Assembly (NCBI RefSeq): GCF_016820245.1
Contig: NZ_JAFCAR010000001.1
Location: forward strand, 62,001-126,000
Source of the DNA: Jannaschia sp. Os4
Lineage (GTDB): Bacteria; Pseudomonadota; Alphaproteobacteria; Rhodobacterales; Rhodobacteraceae
DNA length: 64,000 bases
Reading direction: 5' to 3'
Each line of letters starts with the position of its first letter. Within the stretch, counting starts at the first letter, position 1. Shown piece after piece: positions 28,525-37,563 of the stretch. The notes beneath the pieces are model-generated. The model did not search any database. It worked only from the letters and a program-made list of their open reading frames with translations, and was not told the DNA's origin. The position numbers and the translations under genes were made by a program.

Positions 28525-30021
28525 ATGGCCAAGTGGCTCACGAGCGTCGCGGTCGCGGCGCTGATCGCCGGCGCGGCGCAGGCGCAGGTGCTGACCAAGC
28601 AGTACGAGGACGGCGGCGTCTACGAGGGCACCTTCCGCGACGGGGTCCAGCACGGCGAGGGCACCTACACCCTGCCGAACGGCTACACCTACACCGGCGA
28701 ATGGGCGGACGGCGAGATCCAAGGGATCGGACGGGCCGAGTTCCCCGACGGGTCGGTCTACGAGGGCCAGTTCGCCGCGGGCCAGCCCGAGGGCGAAGGC
28801 AAGATCACCTTCGCCGACGGCGGCACCTACGAGGGCGCGTGGGTCGAGGGCCGGATCGAGGGCGAGGGCGTCGCCGACTACGCCAACGGCGTCCGCTACA
28901 CCGGCACCTTCGTCAACGCGCTGCACGATGGCCAAGGCGTCATGGAGGCGCCCACCGGCTACCGCTACGAGGGCGGCTGGGTCGCGGGGGCCAAGGAAGG
29001 CGAGGGCCGCATCACCTACCCGGACGGGGCGACCTACGAGGGGGAGATGGCCGGCGGCGTGCGCGAGGGCACCGGCACGCTGCGGATGCCCGACGGCCTC
29101 ACCTACGTGGGCGAGTGGCGCGGCGGGCAGATCAACGGCACCGGCGTGCTCACCCAGCCCAACGGCGACGTCTACGAGGGCACGCTCGTGGACGGGCGGC
29201 GGGACGGGACCGGCAAGGTGACCTACGCCACGGGCGACGTCTACGAGGGCGAGTTCCTCGACGACCGGCGCCACGGGACGGGCACCTTCACCGGGCAGGA
29301 CGGCTACGAGTACGTCGGCCAGTGGGTCGAGGGCCGGATCGAGGGCGAGGGGCGCGTGCGCTATCCGGACGGCTCGGTCTACGAGGGGGCCTTCGCCGAC
29401 GACCTCGCGCACGGGGTCGGCAAGATCACCTACACGGACGGCGCGACCTACGAGGGCGAATGGGCCGAGGGCGTGATCCAAGGCACGGGCCGGGCCGAGT
29501 ATCCCAACGGGCTGGTCTACGAGGGGGAGTTCCTGAACGCCCAGAACCACGGCGTCGGCACGATGACCTTCACCGATGGCTACCGCTACGAGGGCGAGTG
29601 GGCGCAGGGCCTGCGCCATGGCGAGGGCCGCGCGACCTATGCCGACGGCACCGTCTACGAGGGGCGCTTCCAGCGCGGCCAGCGCGACGGGCAGGGCAAG
29701 ATCACCATGGCGGACGGCTTCACCTACGAGGGCGGCTGGACCGACGGCGAGATCGACGGCGAGGGCGTGGCCACCTACGCCAACGGCGACCGCTACGAGG
29801 GGTCGTTCTCCGCCGGGCGGCGGCAGGGCGCGGGGACGATGTTCTACGCCGCCGGGCAGGTGGAGCAGGGTCAGTGGGACCAAGGCGAGCTGGTCCGCGA
29901 GGGCGCCGTGGTGACCCCCGCGGGCGCCGCGCCGGCCGAGCCGGACGCGCCGGCGGAGGCGGAAGACGCCGAGGGGGCGGAGGAGACCGGGGGCGGGGCG
30001 GAGACCGGTTCGGGCAACTAA
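28525..30021 (+). CDS. Exported MORN-repeat protein with 19 repeats
   Basis: The 498-residue product has a signal peptide (MAKWLTSVAVAALIAGAAQA) followed by 19 consecutive MORN repeats, all exactly 23 residues (pattern DGxxYEGxWxxGxxxGxGxxxYP), from about residue 27 to 460. The last one is degenerate. A Pro/Ala/Glu/Gly-rich acidic tail of about 35 residues ends the protein. MORN arrays bind lipids or form extended scaffolds; bacterial exported versions are often loosely named PIP 5-kinase-like although no kinase domain is present here. The ATG follows GGAGGGACG. Function is unknown; envelope or periplasmic placement is inferred. Confidence 0.9.
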   Translation: MAKWLTSVAVAALIAGAAQAQVLTKQYEDGGVYEGTFRDGVQHGEGTYTLPNGYTYTGEWADGEIQGIGRAEFPDGSVYEGQFAAGQPEGEGKITFADGGTYEGAWVEGRIEGEGVADYANGVRYTGTFVNALHDGQGVMEAPTGYRYEGGWVAGAKEGEGRITYPDGATYEGEMAGGVREGTGTLRMPDGLTYVGEWRGGQINGTGVLTQPNGDVYEGTLVDGRRDGTGKVTYATGDVYEGEFLDDRRHGTGTFTGQDGYEYVGQWVEGRIEGEGRVRYPDGSVYEGAFADDLAHGVGKITYTDGATYEGEWAEGVIQGTGRAEYPNGLVYEGEFLNAQNHGVGTMTFTDGYRYEGEWAQGLRHGEGRATYADGTVYEGRFQRGQRDGQGKITMADGFTYEGGWTDGEIDGEGVATYANGDRYEGSFSAGRRQGAGTMFYAAGQVEQGQWDQGELVREGAVVTPAGAAPAEPDAPAEAEDAEGAEETGGGAETGSGN

Positions 30022-30092
30022 ACTTCGCCCATTAACGGAACGGCAAGATCGCGTCGTCTAGGCGAGCCGGGACAAGCTTCCGGAGACCGATC

Positions 30093-30473
30093 ATGACGAC
30101 CGCCCGTATCGCCCTCGCGACCCTCTGTGTGCTCGGCCTCGCCGCTTGCGCACAGACCAGCGTCCAGCCTCTGTCGCGGACGAGCTTCAAGGTCGATACC
30201 ACCGCCGCGCCCGCGTGCGGCCCAGCGGGCGCGCGGAACGTCGCGTTCCGAACGGCCGCGATCGAAGTGATCCGACGAGGCGAGGACCTCTTCGTGATCG
30301 AGGGCGACCAGAGCGGCTACGATGGATGGTCCGGGATTCACGCGCAGGGCATGGTCGTGCAGGTCGTGTCACCGGGAAGCGCGAGGGCACGCGATGCGCT
30401 GTCGGCTCGGCGTACGCTCGGTCCCGGATGGGAGGAGATGGTCGCCGAGGGGACGCCGATCACCTGCACATGA
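30093..30473 (+). CDS. Small lipoprotein of unknown function
   Basis: The 126-residue product has a lipoprotein signal peptide with lipobox LAAC (Cys at about residue 19) followed by AQTSVQPLS. The mature part has two further Cys (in APACGPAG and the terminal ITCT), possibly a disulfide. GC content and codon use are visibly lower than in the neighbours. I recognise no domain. It ends 3 bases before the convergent aminotransferase stop. Confidence 0.65.
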   Translation: MTTARIALATLCVLGLAACAQTSVQPLSRTSFKVDTTAAPACGPAGARNVAFRTAAIEVIRRGEDLFVIEGDQSGYDGWSGIHAQGMVVQVVSPGSARARDALSARRTLGPGWEEMVAEGTPITCT

Positions 30474-30475
30474 GG

Positions 30476-31696
30476 CTAAGATAGCGCCTTCGCCGCCTCC
30501 GCCACCCCGGAGCCGCCCATTGGCACGCCGAGGCGGTTCAGCCCCGTCTCGACCACGCCGAGAGTCCCGAGCAGCGAATGCGCCGCGAGGTGGCCCATGT
30601 GCCCGATGCGGAAGAAGCCGTGCCACTCCGGCGTCCCCAGCGGGGCCATGCCGACGCCGATGCCCAGCGTCGTGCCCAGCGTCTCGGCCGCCTCGCGCAG
30701 CCGCGTCGCGCGCCCGTCGTCCAGCCGCAACGTCGTCACCGCGCTCGACCGGTGCGCCCGGTCGCGCACGTTGGCCTCCAGCCCGCCCGGCGCCGCCCAC
30801 GCGTCCAGCGCGTCCCACACGGCCCCGGCCAGCCGGTCGTGGCGCGCCCAGACCCGCTCCATCCCCTCGTCCATCAGCAGGTCCAGCGCAGCGCGCAGAC
30901 CGTAGAGGTGATGCGTCGGGCCTGTGCCGTTGAAGTAGCGGAAGTACACCTCCGGGTTCGTCCGCGGCCGCCAGTCCCAGTAGGGCGTGGCGAGGTCCGC
31001 CCGCTCCCGCGCCCGGTCGGCGCGGTCGTTGTAGAACACGAAGCACGTCCCCGCCGGGACCATCAGCCCCTTCTGGCAGCCGGTGATCGCGACGTCGACG
31101 CCCCAGTCGTCCATCTCGAACCGGTCGCAGGCCATGGACGCGATGCAGTCCGCGTGCAGCAGCGCGGGGTGCCCGGCGGCATCCATCTCGCGGCGCACGG
31201 CGGCCATGTCGGCCTTGAGCGAGGTGGAGGTGTCCGTGTGCACCATCAGCACCGAGCGGATCTCGTGGTCGGCATCGTCACGCAGGCGCGCGCCGATGAT
31301 CGCCGGATCGAACGCCGCCCGGTCGTCCCCGCCCTCCAGCATCTCGACCCGCAGCCCGAGGCCCCGCGCCGTCCCCGCCCAGTTCTGCGCGAAGTTGCCC
31401 GTGTCCGGCACCAGCACGAGGTCGCCGCGCGCATGGGTGTTGACCAGCCCCGCCTCCCACGCGGCGTGGCCGTTGCCGATGTAGATCGTCGCGTGATGCT
31501 CGGTCCGCGCCACGCGCTTCAGGTCGGGGATCAGCGAATGGGTCAGGTCGACCAGTTCGCCTTGGTAGATGTTGGGCGAGGGCCGGTGCATGGCGCGCAG
31601 CACCGCGTCGGGCACCATCGAGGGGCCGGGGATCGCGACGACGTGGGCGCCGCGCGACAGGTCCGCGTCGGCATGCGTGTGGGCGAGATCGTCCAT
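30476..31696 (-). CDS. PLP-dependent class-V aminotransferase (alanine/serine--glyoxylate type)
   Basis: The 406-residue fold-type I enzyme starts with HVVAIPGPSMVPDAVLRAMH, the usual first segment of alanine/serine-glyoxylate aminotransferases, and has a PLP-binding Asp region in LLHADCIASMACDRFEMDDW and the Schiff-base Lys in TGCQKGLMVPAG. A late RIGHMGHL carries the carboxylate-binding Arg. Related enzymes in Rhodobacterales include serine-glyoxylate aminotransferase and pyridoxamine-pyruvate aminotransferase; I cannot choose between substrates. It is divergent from ygfZ with a 95-base gap. Confidence 0.86.
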   Translation of the reverse strand: MDDLAHTHADADLSRGAHVVAIPGPSMVPDAVLRAMHRPSPNIYQGELVDLTHSLIPDLKRVARTEHHATIYIGNGHAAWEAGLVNTHARGDLVLVPDTGNFAQNWAGTARGLGLRVEMLEGGDDRAAFDPAIIGARLRDDADHEIRSVLMVHTDTSTSLKADMAAVRREMDAAGHPALLHADCIASMACDRFEMDDWGVDVAITGCQKGLMVPAGTCFVFYNDRADRARERADLATPYWDWRPRTNPEVYFRYFNGTGPTHHLYGLRAALDLLMDEGMERVWARHDRLAGAVWDALDAWAAPGGLEANVRDRAHRSSAVTTLRLDDGRATRLREAAETLGTTLGIGVGMAPLGTPEWHGFFRIGHMGHLAAHSLLGTLGVVETGLNRLGVPMGGSGVAEAAKALS

Positions 31697-31791
31697 CGGG
31701 GGCCTCCTTGCGCTCGCCCCGGGGCTACGCCCGCGCCGGCCGCGGCGCAATCCGCCCTTCCCCCGGCATCAGCCATCCTTATGTCGGGCGG

Positions 31792-32547
31792 ATGGACCGC
31801 ACCCTGATCATCGTGACCGGCCCCGACCGCGACGCCTTCCTCAAGGGGCTGCTCACCCGCGACGTCCCGGACGAGGGGCTGGGCTACGCCGCGCTGCTGA
31901 CGCCGCAAGGCAAGTACCTCGCCGACTTCCTGACGCTCCGCCGCCCGGACGCGATCTGGCTGGACGTGCACCCCGACCTCGCGGCGGGGCTCGTGCAGCG
32001 GCTGACAATGTACAAGCTGCGCGCCGATGTTGGCCTCTCGACGGAGGCGGTCGTGGTCGAGCGGGGCCTCGGCGCCCCCCCCGAGGGCGGGGCACTGCGC
32101 GATCCGCGTCCGGGGATGGGGTGGCGGCGCTACCATCCCGTCCGCGCAGGGGGGCCGGCCCCGGCCCCTGCGGAGGACGGCACCGACTGGGACGCCGTGC
32201 GGGTGGAGCACCTGATCCCCGAGACCGGCGTCGAGCTGATCCCGAACGAATCCTTCGTCCTCGAGATGGGGTTCGAGCGGCTGGGCGGCGTCGATTTCCG
32301 CAAGGGCTGCTACGTGGGCCAGGAGATCGTCGCGCGGATGAAGCACAAAACCGAGCTGCGGAAGGGGCTGGCCCGCGTCCGCCTGTCCGGCCCCGCCGCG
32401 CCGGGCACGCCGATCCTGTCGGCGGACGGGCGCCCGGCCGGCACCCTCCACACGGTGTCCGGCGACCGCGCGCTGGCCTACCTGCGCTTCGACCGGGCGG
32501 AGGGGGAGATGACGGCGGGCGAGGCGACGGCCGTGCGGGACGCCTGA
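31792..32547 (+). CDS. ygfZ: Folate-dependent iron-sulfur protein YgfZ/GcvT-like
   Basis: The 251-residue protein is a shortened aminomethyltransferase-like fold. It carries the diagnostic YgfZ signature KGCYVGQEIVARMKHK at about residues 170-185, with the functional Cys. YgfZ uses THF to help assemble or repair some Fe-S enzymes such as MiaB. The start at 31792 gives MDRTLIIVTGPDRDAFLKG, the expected first strand and helix; an in-frame GTG/ATG further upstream would enter the spacer. It is divergent from the aminotransferase. Confidence 0.9.
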   Translation: MDRTLIIVTGPDRDAFLKGLLTRDVPDEGLGYAALLTPQGKYLADFLTLRRPDAIWLDVHPDLAAGLVQRLTMYKLRADVGLSTEAVVVERGLGAPPEGGALRDPRPGMGWRRYHPVRAGGPAPAPAEDGTDWDAVRVEHLIPETGVELIPNESFVLEMGFERLGGVDFRKGCYVGQEIVARMKHKTELRKGLARVRLSGPAAPGTPILSADGRPAGTLHTVSGDRALAYLRFDRAEGEMTAGEATAVRDA

Positions 32548-32623
32548 CCCCTTCGCTCCGGTCGATGCGACGCATAAACGATCCGCATTGGACGCGGACC
32601 ATTTGCCCTGCCACCGTCCGGCC

Positions 32624-33463
32624 ATGACCCAGATCACCGAGTTCGCCGCCTTCTCCGACGGCCCGACGGGCGGCAACCCCGCCGGGGTGCTCGTCGCCCC
32701 GGTCCTGCTCCCGCGCGGGGAGATGCAGTCCACCGCGCGCCGCCTCGGCCATTCCGAGACCGTCTTCGCCGCGCCCGACGGCGAGGGATGGACCGTCCGC
32801 TACTTCGCCCCCGAAGCCGAGGTCGCCTTCTGCGGCCACGCCACCATCGCGCTTGGGGCGCGGCTGGGGGAACTTCACGGGCCGGGCACCTACGCCCTGT
32901 CGCTGCGCGACGGCGCCATCACCGTCGAGACCCGCGCCGAGGGCGACCTCTGGGCCGCCACGCTCGTCTCGCCGCCCACGCGGTCCGCGCCGCTGGAGGC
33001 GGGGGAGACCAAGGCGCTGCTCGACCTCTTCGCGCTCGCGGCGGACGACCTCGACCCCCGCATCCCCCCGTCCCGAGCGCATGGCGGGGTGGACCACGCC
33101 GTCCTCGCCCTGCGCGACTGCGCCCGCCTCGCCGCGATGGCCTACGATTTCGCGGCGGGCCGCGACCTCATGCGGCGGATGGACGTCGTCACCGTCTCCC
33201 TGATCCGCGCGGACGGCCCGGCGCGATTCGACGCGCGCAACGCCTTCGCCGCGGGCAGCGTGGTGGAGGACCCTGCGACCGGGGCGGCGGCGGCGGCGCT
33301 CGGTGGGCTCCTGGTGGATCTCGGGTGGCCGGGCCTCGTGGAGGGAGGGACGTTCGACGTCGCCCAAGGCGAGGACATGGGCATGCCCTCCCGCCTGCGG
33401 GTCGAGGTGACGGGGACGTCGGGCGCATCCGTGCGCGTCTCGGGCACGGCGCGACGGCTCTAG
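32624..33463 (+). CDS. PhzF-family isomerase-like protein
   Basis: The 279-residue protein has a PhzF fold: TEFAAFSDGPTGGNPAGVLV at the N terminus, the conserved HSETVFA (active-site Glu region), VRYFAPEAEVAFCGHATIALG, and the mirrored second-half segment VEDPATGAAAAALGGLL. The family includes phenazine isomerase PhzF and many isomerases or epimerases of unknown substrate; no phenazine genes are near. Start chosen at ATG 32624, just before the first strand. Confidence 0.85.
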   Translation: MTQITEFAAFSDGPTGGNPAGVLVAPVLLPRGEMQSTARRLGHSETVFAAPDGEGWTVRYFAPEAEVAFCGHATIALGARLGELHGPGTYALSLRDGAITVETRAEGDLWAATLVSPPTRSAPLEAGETKALLDLFALAADDLDPRIPPSRAHGGVDHAVLALRDCARLAAMAYDFAAGRDLMRRMDVVTVSLIRADGPARFDARNAFAAGSVVEDPATGAAAAALGGLLVDLGWPGLVEGGTFDVAQGEDMGMPSRLRVEVTGTSGASVRVSGTARRL

Positions 33464-33539
33464 CCCCGCCCGCCGCGACACCCGGCCCCTTGACCGGACC
33501 CCCGCCTCCGCCCTCTGCTGGGGGGCGGAGGTACCGACC

Positions 33540-33773
33540 ATGCTCGCCCGTCCCCTCGCCATCCTCGTCCTCGCCGCCCTGCCCGCACGCGCGGAGCCGG
33601 ACGTCACCCGCTCCGGCAGCGACTGCGACTGCGTCACCGCAAGCGGCTTCGCAGTCGCCCAAGGGCAGACGACCTGCCTCGCGATCGGGCGACGGAGCTT
33701 CGTCGCGCTCTGCGCCATGTCGCAGAACGTGCCGGTCTTCCGCGACACGGGCGAGGCCTGCGTCACCGGCTGA
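33540..33773 (+). CDS. Small exported Cys-rich protein
   Basis: The 77-residue product has a signal peptide (about residues 1-18, LARPLAILVLAALPARA) and a mature domain of about 58 residues with five Cys (in DCDCVT, TTCLAIG, ALCAMSQ and EACVTG). The pattern suggests disulfides in the periplasm. A GGAGGT lies 7 bases before the ATG. I recognise no family. Confidence 0.65.
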   Translation: MLARPLAILVLAALPARAEPDVTRSGSDCDCVTASGFAVAQGQTTCLAIGRRSFVALCAMSQNVPVFRDTGEACVTG

Positions 33774-33848
33774 CCGGCGCGCTCCGGACGCATTGCCCCG
33801 CGGACGCCGCGCCCATACCTCTCCGTCCGACCCGTCCAGGAGAGTGAC

Positions 33849-35660
33849 ATGCGCGACCCCCGCACCTTCGACGCCGAGATGTCCGGCGGAGCCGACCTCG
33901 GCGACCTGCCGGTCTGGGACCTGACCGACCTCTACGCCGCCCCCGACGCGCCGGAACTGGAGCGCGACCTTGACTGGCTGGAAGGGGAATGCGCCGCCTA
34001 CGCCGCCGACTACGAGGGCAAGCTGGCGGACCTGTCGGCCGACGGGATGCTGCGTGCGGTCCAGCGCAACGAGAGGATCGACGAGGTCGCGGGCCGGGTC
34101 ATGTCCTACGCGGGCCTGCGCTACTACCAGGAGACGACGAACGGCGACCGCGCCAAGTTCATGTCGGACATGCAGGACCGGATCACGACGATCACGACGC
34201 CGCTGGTGTTCTTCGGGCTGGAGTTCAACCGCCTCGACGAAGGCGCGCTGGAGGCGCTCTACGCCGACAACGTCGACCTCGCCCGCTACCGCCCCGCCCT
34301 CGACCGCCTGCGCGCGATGGCGCCCTACCAGCTGTCGGACGAGCTGGAGAAGTTCCTCCACGACACCTCCGTCGTGGGCGCGTCGGCGTGGAACAAGCTC
34401 TTCGACGAGACCATCGCGGGGCTGGAGTTCACGGTCGACGGCGAGACGCTGAACATCGAGGGCACGCTCAACCTGCTGACCGAGCAGGACCGGTCCAAGC
34501 GCGAGGCGGCCGCCAAGGAACTGGCTCGCGTGTTCGGGCAGAACGTCCGTACCTTCGCGCGCGTCCACAACACGCTGGCCAAGGAGAAGGAGATCACGGA
34601 CCGCTGGCGGGGCCTGCCCTCGCCGCAGGCGGGCCGCCACCTGTCGAACCACGTCGAGCCCGAGGTGGTGCAGGCGCTGCGCGACGCCGTGGTCGCCGCC
34701 TACCCGCGACTCAGCCACCGCTACTACGCGCTCAAGGCCAAGTGGATGGGGCTCGACACCCTGCAGGTCTGGGACCGCAACGCGCCGCTGCCGATGGAGG
34801 AGACGCGCACCGTCGGCTGGGACGAGGCGCGCAGGACGGTGATGGACGCCTATGCGGGCTTCGACCCGCGCATGGCCGAGATCGCCAAGCCCTTCTTCGA
34901 GGACGGCTGGATCGACGCGGGCGTGAAGCCGGGCAAGGCGCCCGGCGCATTCGCCCACCCCACGGTCACGAGCGTGCATCCCTACGTGATGCTCAACTAC
35001 CTCGGGAAGCCGCGCGACGTGATGACGCTGGCCCATGAGCTGGGCCACGGGGTCCACCAGGTGCTGGCGGCCGGACAGGGCGAGATGCTCTCCTCCACGC
35101 CCCTGACGCTGGCCGAGACGGCTTCGGTGTTCGGCGAGATGCTGACCTTCCGCGCCATGCTCGAAGGCGCGCCGGACGATCAGGCGCGCAAGGTCATGCT
35201 CGCCGGCAAGGTGGAGGACATGATCAACACGGTCGTCCGCCAGATCGCGTTCTACGACTTCGAGTCGAAGCTCCACGCCGCGCGGCGCGACGGCGAGCTG
35301 ACCCCCGACGACATCGACGCGCTGTGGATGTCCGTGCAGGCCGAGAGCCTCGGGCCGGTGTTCGAGTTCATGCCGGGCTACGAGCACTTCTGGGCCTACA
35401 TCCCGCACTTCGTGCATTCGCCCTTCTACGTCTACGCCTACGCCTTCGGGGACGGCCTCGTGAACGCACTCTACGCCGCCTACGAGGACGCGCCCGAGGG
35501 CTTCCAGGAGAAGTATTTCGACATGCTCCGCGCGGGCGGGTCCAAGCACCACAAGGAGCTGCTCGCGCCCTTCGGGCTGGACGCGAGCGATCCCGCCTTC
35601 TGGGACAAGGGCCTGTCGATGATCGAGGGGTTCATCGACGAGCTGGAGGCGATGGGGTGA
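33849..35660 (+). CDS. pepF: Oligoendopeptidase F (M3 metallopeptidase)
   Basis: The 603-residue cytoplasmic zinc peptidase cuts short peptides. The M3 zinc motif HELGHG (in MTLAHELGHGVHQVL) is at about residues 397-402 with the third ligand Glu downstream in LAETASVFGEMLT. The N-terminal oligopeptidase F domain includes SYAGLRYYQETTNGDRAKFM. Ending YEHFWAYIPHFVHSPFYVYAYAFG is also typical. A strong AGGAGAG precedes the ATG. The length is normal. Confidence 0.95.
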   Translation: MRDPRTFDAEMSGGADLGDLPVWDLTDLYAAPDAPELERDLDWLEGECAAYAADYEGKLADLSADGMLRAVQRNERIDEVAGRVMSYAGLRYYQETTNGDRAKFMSDMQDRITTITTPLVFFGLEFNRLDEGALEALYADNVDLARYRPALDRLRAMAPYQLSDELEKFLHDTSVVGASAWNKLFDETIAGLEFTVDGETLNIEGTLNLLTEQDRSKREAAAKELARVFGQNVRTFARVHNTLAKEKEITDRWRGLPSPQAGRHLSNHVEPEVVQALRDAVVAAYPRLSHRYYALKAKWMGLDTLQVWDRNAPLPMEETRTVGWDEARRTVMDAYAGFDPRMAEIAKPFFEDGWIDAGVKPGKAPGAFAHPTVTSVHPYVMLNYLGKPRDVMTLAHELGHGVHQVLAAGQGEMLSSTPLTLAETASVFGEMLTFRAMLEGAPDDQARKVMLAGKVEDMINTVVRQIAFYDFESKLHAARRDGELTPDDIDALWMSVQAESLGPVFEFMPGYEHFWAYIPHFVHSPFYVYAYAFGDGLVNALYAAYEDAPEGFQEKYFDMLRAGGSKHHKELLAPFGLDASDPAFWDKGLSMIEGFIDELEAMG

Positions 35661-35703
35661 GCATGGCCCTCCGGGGAGATGGAGCGAGCGGCGGCCCGGG
35701 CCC

Positions 35704-36204
35704 ATGATGGCGATCCCGGGCTGGGACCCCCTCCCCCGCCGCGAGGAGGACCGTGCGTGGGACGCGGTCTAGGCGCGGCTGAAGTTCCGACCGAGCATCT
35801 CCGTCTTCCCCGGCTTCGAGGAGCCCCGTCCGTCCGTGACTTACGGGATAGAGGCCGCGTGGACGGGGCTTACCGCAGCTGATACCCAAGTGCTGACGGA
35901 CCTCGAGACGAAGGCGCTCGCCGCGTTCCGTGCGGCCGCGGGACCAGCGTGTACACTCTGGGCGCTCGACTGGCAGCACGCCTGCTACGCCTTTCGTCCG
36001 AGCGCGGCGCGACCGGACGACCCATGGCCCATCCCTGCGCTCCCCGATGGGGATTACCACCTGTTCCTCGACCCAGGTCTCCGCTTCGGCTGGCTCGGCC
36101 ACCCGTGGGAGCAGACGATCTGCCTGTTCGGCGCGCCGCTCCTCGCCGCGCTGAAGCGACACTGCCCCCTGCTGTTGCGCGATCCCGTTCGCCGCAAGGA
36201 CTAG
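35704..36204 (+). pseudogene. DUF2716-family gene interrupted by an in-frame amber codon
   Basis: One continuous reading frame from ATG 35704 to the stop at 36202-36204 is broken only by TAG at 35770-35772 (codon 23). Before it stands MMAIPGWDPLPRREEDRAWD and after it ARLKFRPSISVFPGFEEPRP, VTYGI, LDWQHACYAFRP, PDGDYHLFLDPG and GWLGHPWEQTICLFG, all in the order of the DUF2716 family. The amber sits where the family has the first helix. A GTG at 35836 could give a 122-residue N-truncated product lacking that helix and the FRPS strand. Probably a recent nonsense mutation. Function of DUF2716 is unknown. Confidence 0.75.
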
Positions 36205-36214
36205 CCTGCTGACG

Positions 36215-36241
36215 CAAAAGACCCCGGTCCGAGGACCGGGG
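36215..36241 (-). terminator. Terminator hairpin of the lipoprotein gene at 36329
   Basis: CCCCGGTCC (36222-36230) and GGACCGGGG (36233-36241) form a perfect 9-bp stem. On the minus strand it is followed by TCTTTTGC, a short U-tract, so it serves the minus-strand gene; it also lies 17 bases after the stop of the broken DUF2716 gene on the plus strand. Confidence 0.75.
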
Positions 36242-36328
36242 CGAGTGCGTCGCATCTCCGCCGGGGGACAGGGGGCGGGTCGCGGGGCGCGGCGGGCGCA
36301 GGCATCGCCCGCCGCGGAGGTCATCGGG

Positions 36329-36514
36329 TCATTCGGAGGAGCCGGAGGCGACCCACTTGCCGCCCTTCCAGACCAGCTTGCCGGCGCCTACGCCCGCCTG
36401 CACGGCGGCGCGGGTGGTGACGACGGCGGCGTCGCCGGTGTTCTTCGCGATGTCGCCCGCCGAGCAGGCGCCGAGGGCGAGGGCGGCGGTCGCGATCAGG
36501 AGGAAGCGGGGCAT
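36329..36514 (-). CDS. Small lipoprotein
   Basis: The 61-residue product has a lipobox signal MPRFLLIATAALALGACSAG with Cys at residue 17. The mature 45 residues are Ala/Thr/Gly/Val-rich: GDAAVVTTRAAVQAGVGAG then KLVWKGGKWVASGSSE. A GGAAGGAC ribosome-binding site precedes the ATG at 36514; longer in-frame readings upstream lose the lipobox near the N terminus. The gene has its own terminator and is divergent from the LysR gene. Confidence 0.7.
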   Translation of the reverse strand: MPRFLLIATAALALGACSAGDIAKNTGDAAVVTTRAAVQAGVGAGKLVWKGGKWVASGSSE

Positions 36515-36639
36515 GCGTATGTCCTTCCGGTTCGGTCGGATGGCGGGGCGCCGTCCGTTGACCCCCATATGCCTCCTCGGAATGTCCATGGAAAACGAAT
36601 AATATTGACTGTTATGGCAAGCATAGCTCATACATCCAT
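36515..36639. promoter_or_regulatory. AT-rich divergent promoter region (lipoprotein / LysR regulator)
   Basis: These 125 bases are far more AT-rich than the surroundings. A plausible plus-strand promoter is TTGACT (36605-36610), 17 bases, TCATAC (36628-36633), just before the LysR ATG. TCCATATGGA (36635-36644) is a perfect palindrome spanning the start codon. LysR-type regulators usually bind such a divergent spacer, so autoregulation and control of the lipoprotein gene are likely. Confidence 0.45.
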
Positions 36640-37563
36640 ATGGACGTTGCCCTCCTTCGAACCTTCCTCGCCGTCTCGGACACGGGCAGCCTCTCCGCCG
36701 CCTCCGGGCGCCTCTTCGTCACGCAGTCGGCCGTCTCGCTGCGACTCCGGCGGCTGGAGGACCTGCTCGGGCGCCCCCTCTTCGAGCGGTCCAAGGCAGG
36801 TGCCAAGCTCACCCCCGCTGGGCAGGCCTTCGAGCGCTACGCCCTGTCCCTCACCCGCCTGTGGGAGGAGGCCCGCCAGCAGGTCGCCGTGCCCGACGGC
36901 TTCGCCCGCGCGGTCGCCATCGGCGCGCAGTACTCGCTGTGGCCGCGCTTGGGCTTCCGCTGGATCGACGCGCTGCGGGCGGCGGATCCCGGCCTCGCCA
37001 TCCGCGCCGAGTTGGGGATGCCGGACCGCCTCACGCGGTTCCTGACAGAGGGGCAGGTTCAGGCCGCCCTGACCTACGCCCCCACGCTGCGCCCCGGCCT
37101 CTCGGTGCGCCCGGTGCTGGAGGACGAGCTGGTGATGGTCTCCGCCGCCCCCTTCGAGGGCCCCGATGACCCGGCCCTCCGCGCGGCCTACGCCTTCTGC
37201 GACTGGGGGCCCGAGTTCGCCGAGGCGCATCATGCCGCGCTGCCCGACCTCTCCACGGGGATCGCCTTCTCGCTCGGGACGCTCGCCGCCGACTGGATCG
37301 CCACGCGCGGGGCCGCCGCCTACATGCCCGCGCGGGCCGTGCGGGCCGACCTCGACGCGGGGCGGCTCCACCTCGTGCCCGACGCGCCGCCCTTCCCCTA
37401 CCCGGCGTGGGTCGTGACCCGCGACGACCTGGACCCGGAGGTCGCCGAGACGCTGTCGACCACCCTCGCGCAGGTGGCCGCCGCCGCCGCGGCCGCGCAG
37501 GAGGCCGTCCTCGACAGGCTGGAGGCGGTCAGCGACGGCCCCGTCGCCGCGATGGAGGCCTAG
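36640..37563 (+). CDS. LysR-family transcriptional regulator
   Basis: The 307-residue regulator has an N-terminal winged helix-turn-helix (about 1-60: LLRTFLAVSDTGSLSAASGR, VTQSAVSLRLRRLEDLLGRP, LFERSKAG) and a C-terminal LysR substrate-binding fold (about 90-290). An Ala-rich run (VAAAAAAAQEAV) near the C terminus is unusual. The start is ATG at 36640 with almost no leader, so the transcript may be nearly leaderless. The effector is unknown. Convergent with the Gfo/Idh/MocA gene, stops overlapping by four bases. Confidence 0.9.
   Translation: MDVALLRTFLAVSDTGSLSAASGRLFVTQSAVSLRLRRLEDLLGRPLFERSKAGAKLTPAGQAFERYALSLTRLWEEARQQVAVPDGFARAVAIGAQYSLWPRLGFRWIDALRAADPGLAIRAELGMPDRLTRFLTEGQVQAALTYAPTLRPGLSVRPVLEDELVMVSAAPFEGPDDPALRAAYAFCDWGPEFAEAHHAALPDLSTGIAFSLGTLAADWIATRGAAAYMPARAVRADLDAGRLHLVPDAPPFPYPAWVVTRDDLDPEVAETLSTTLAQVAAAAAAAQEAVLDRLEAVSDGPVAAMEA

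Noticed and set aside
28525-30021. MORN protein as a phosphatidylinositol-phosphate kinase
   Set aside because: Only MORN repeats are present; there is no kinase catalytic domain.
35704-36204. Amber codon in the DUF2716 gene read as pyrrolysine or suppressed
   Set aside because: No pyrrolysine genes or suppressor tRNA are visible, and a simple nonsense mutation explains the data.
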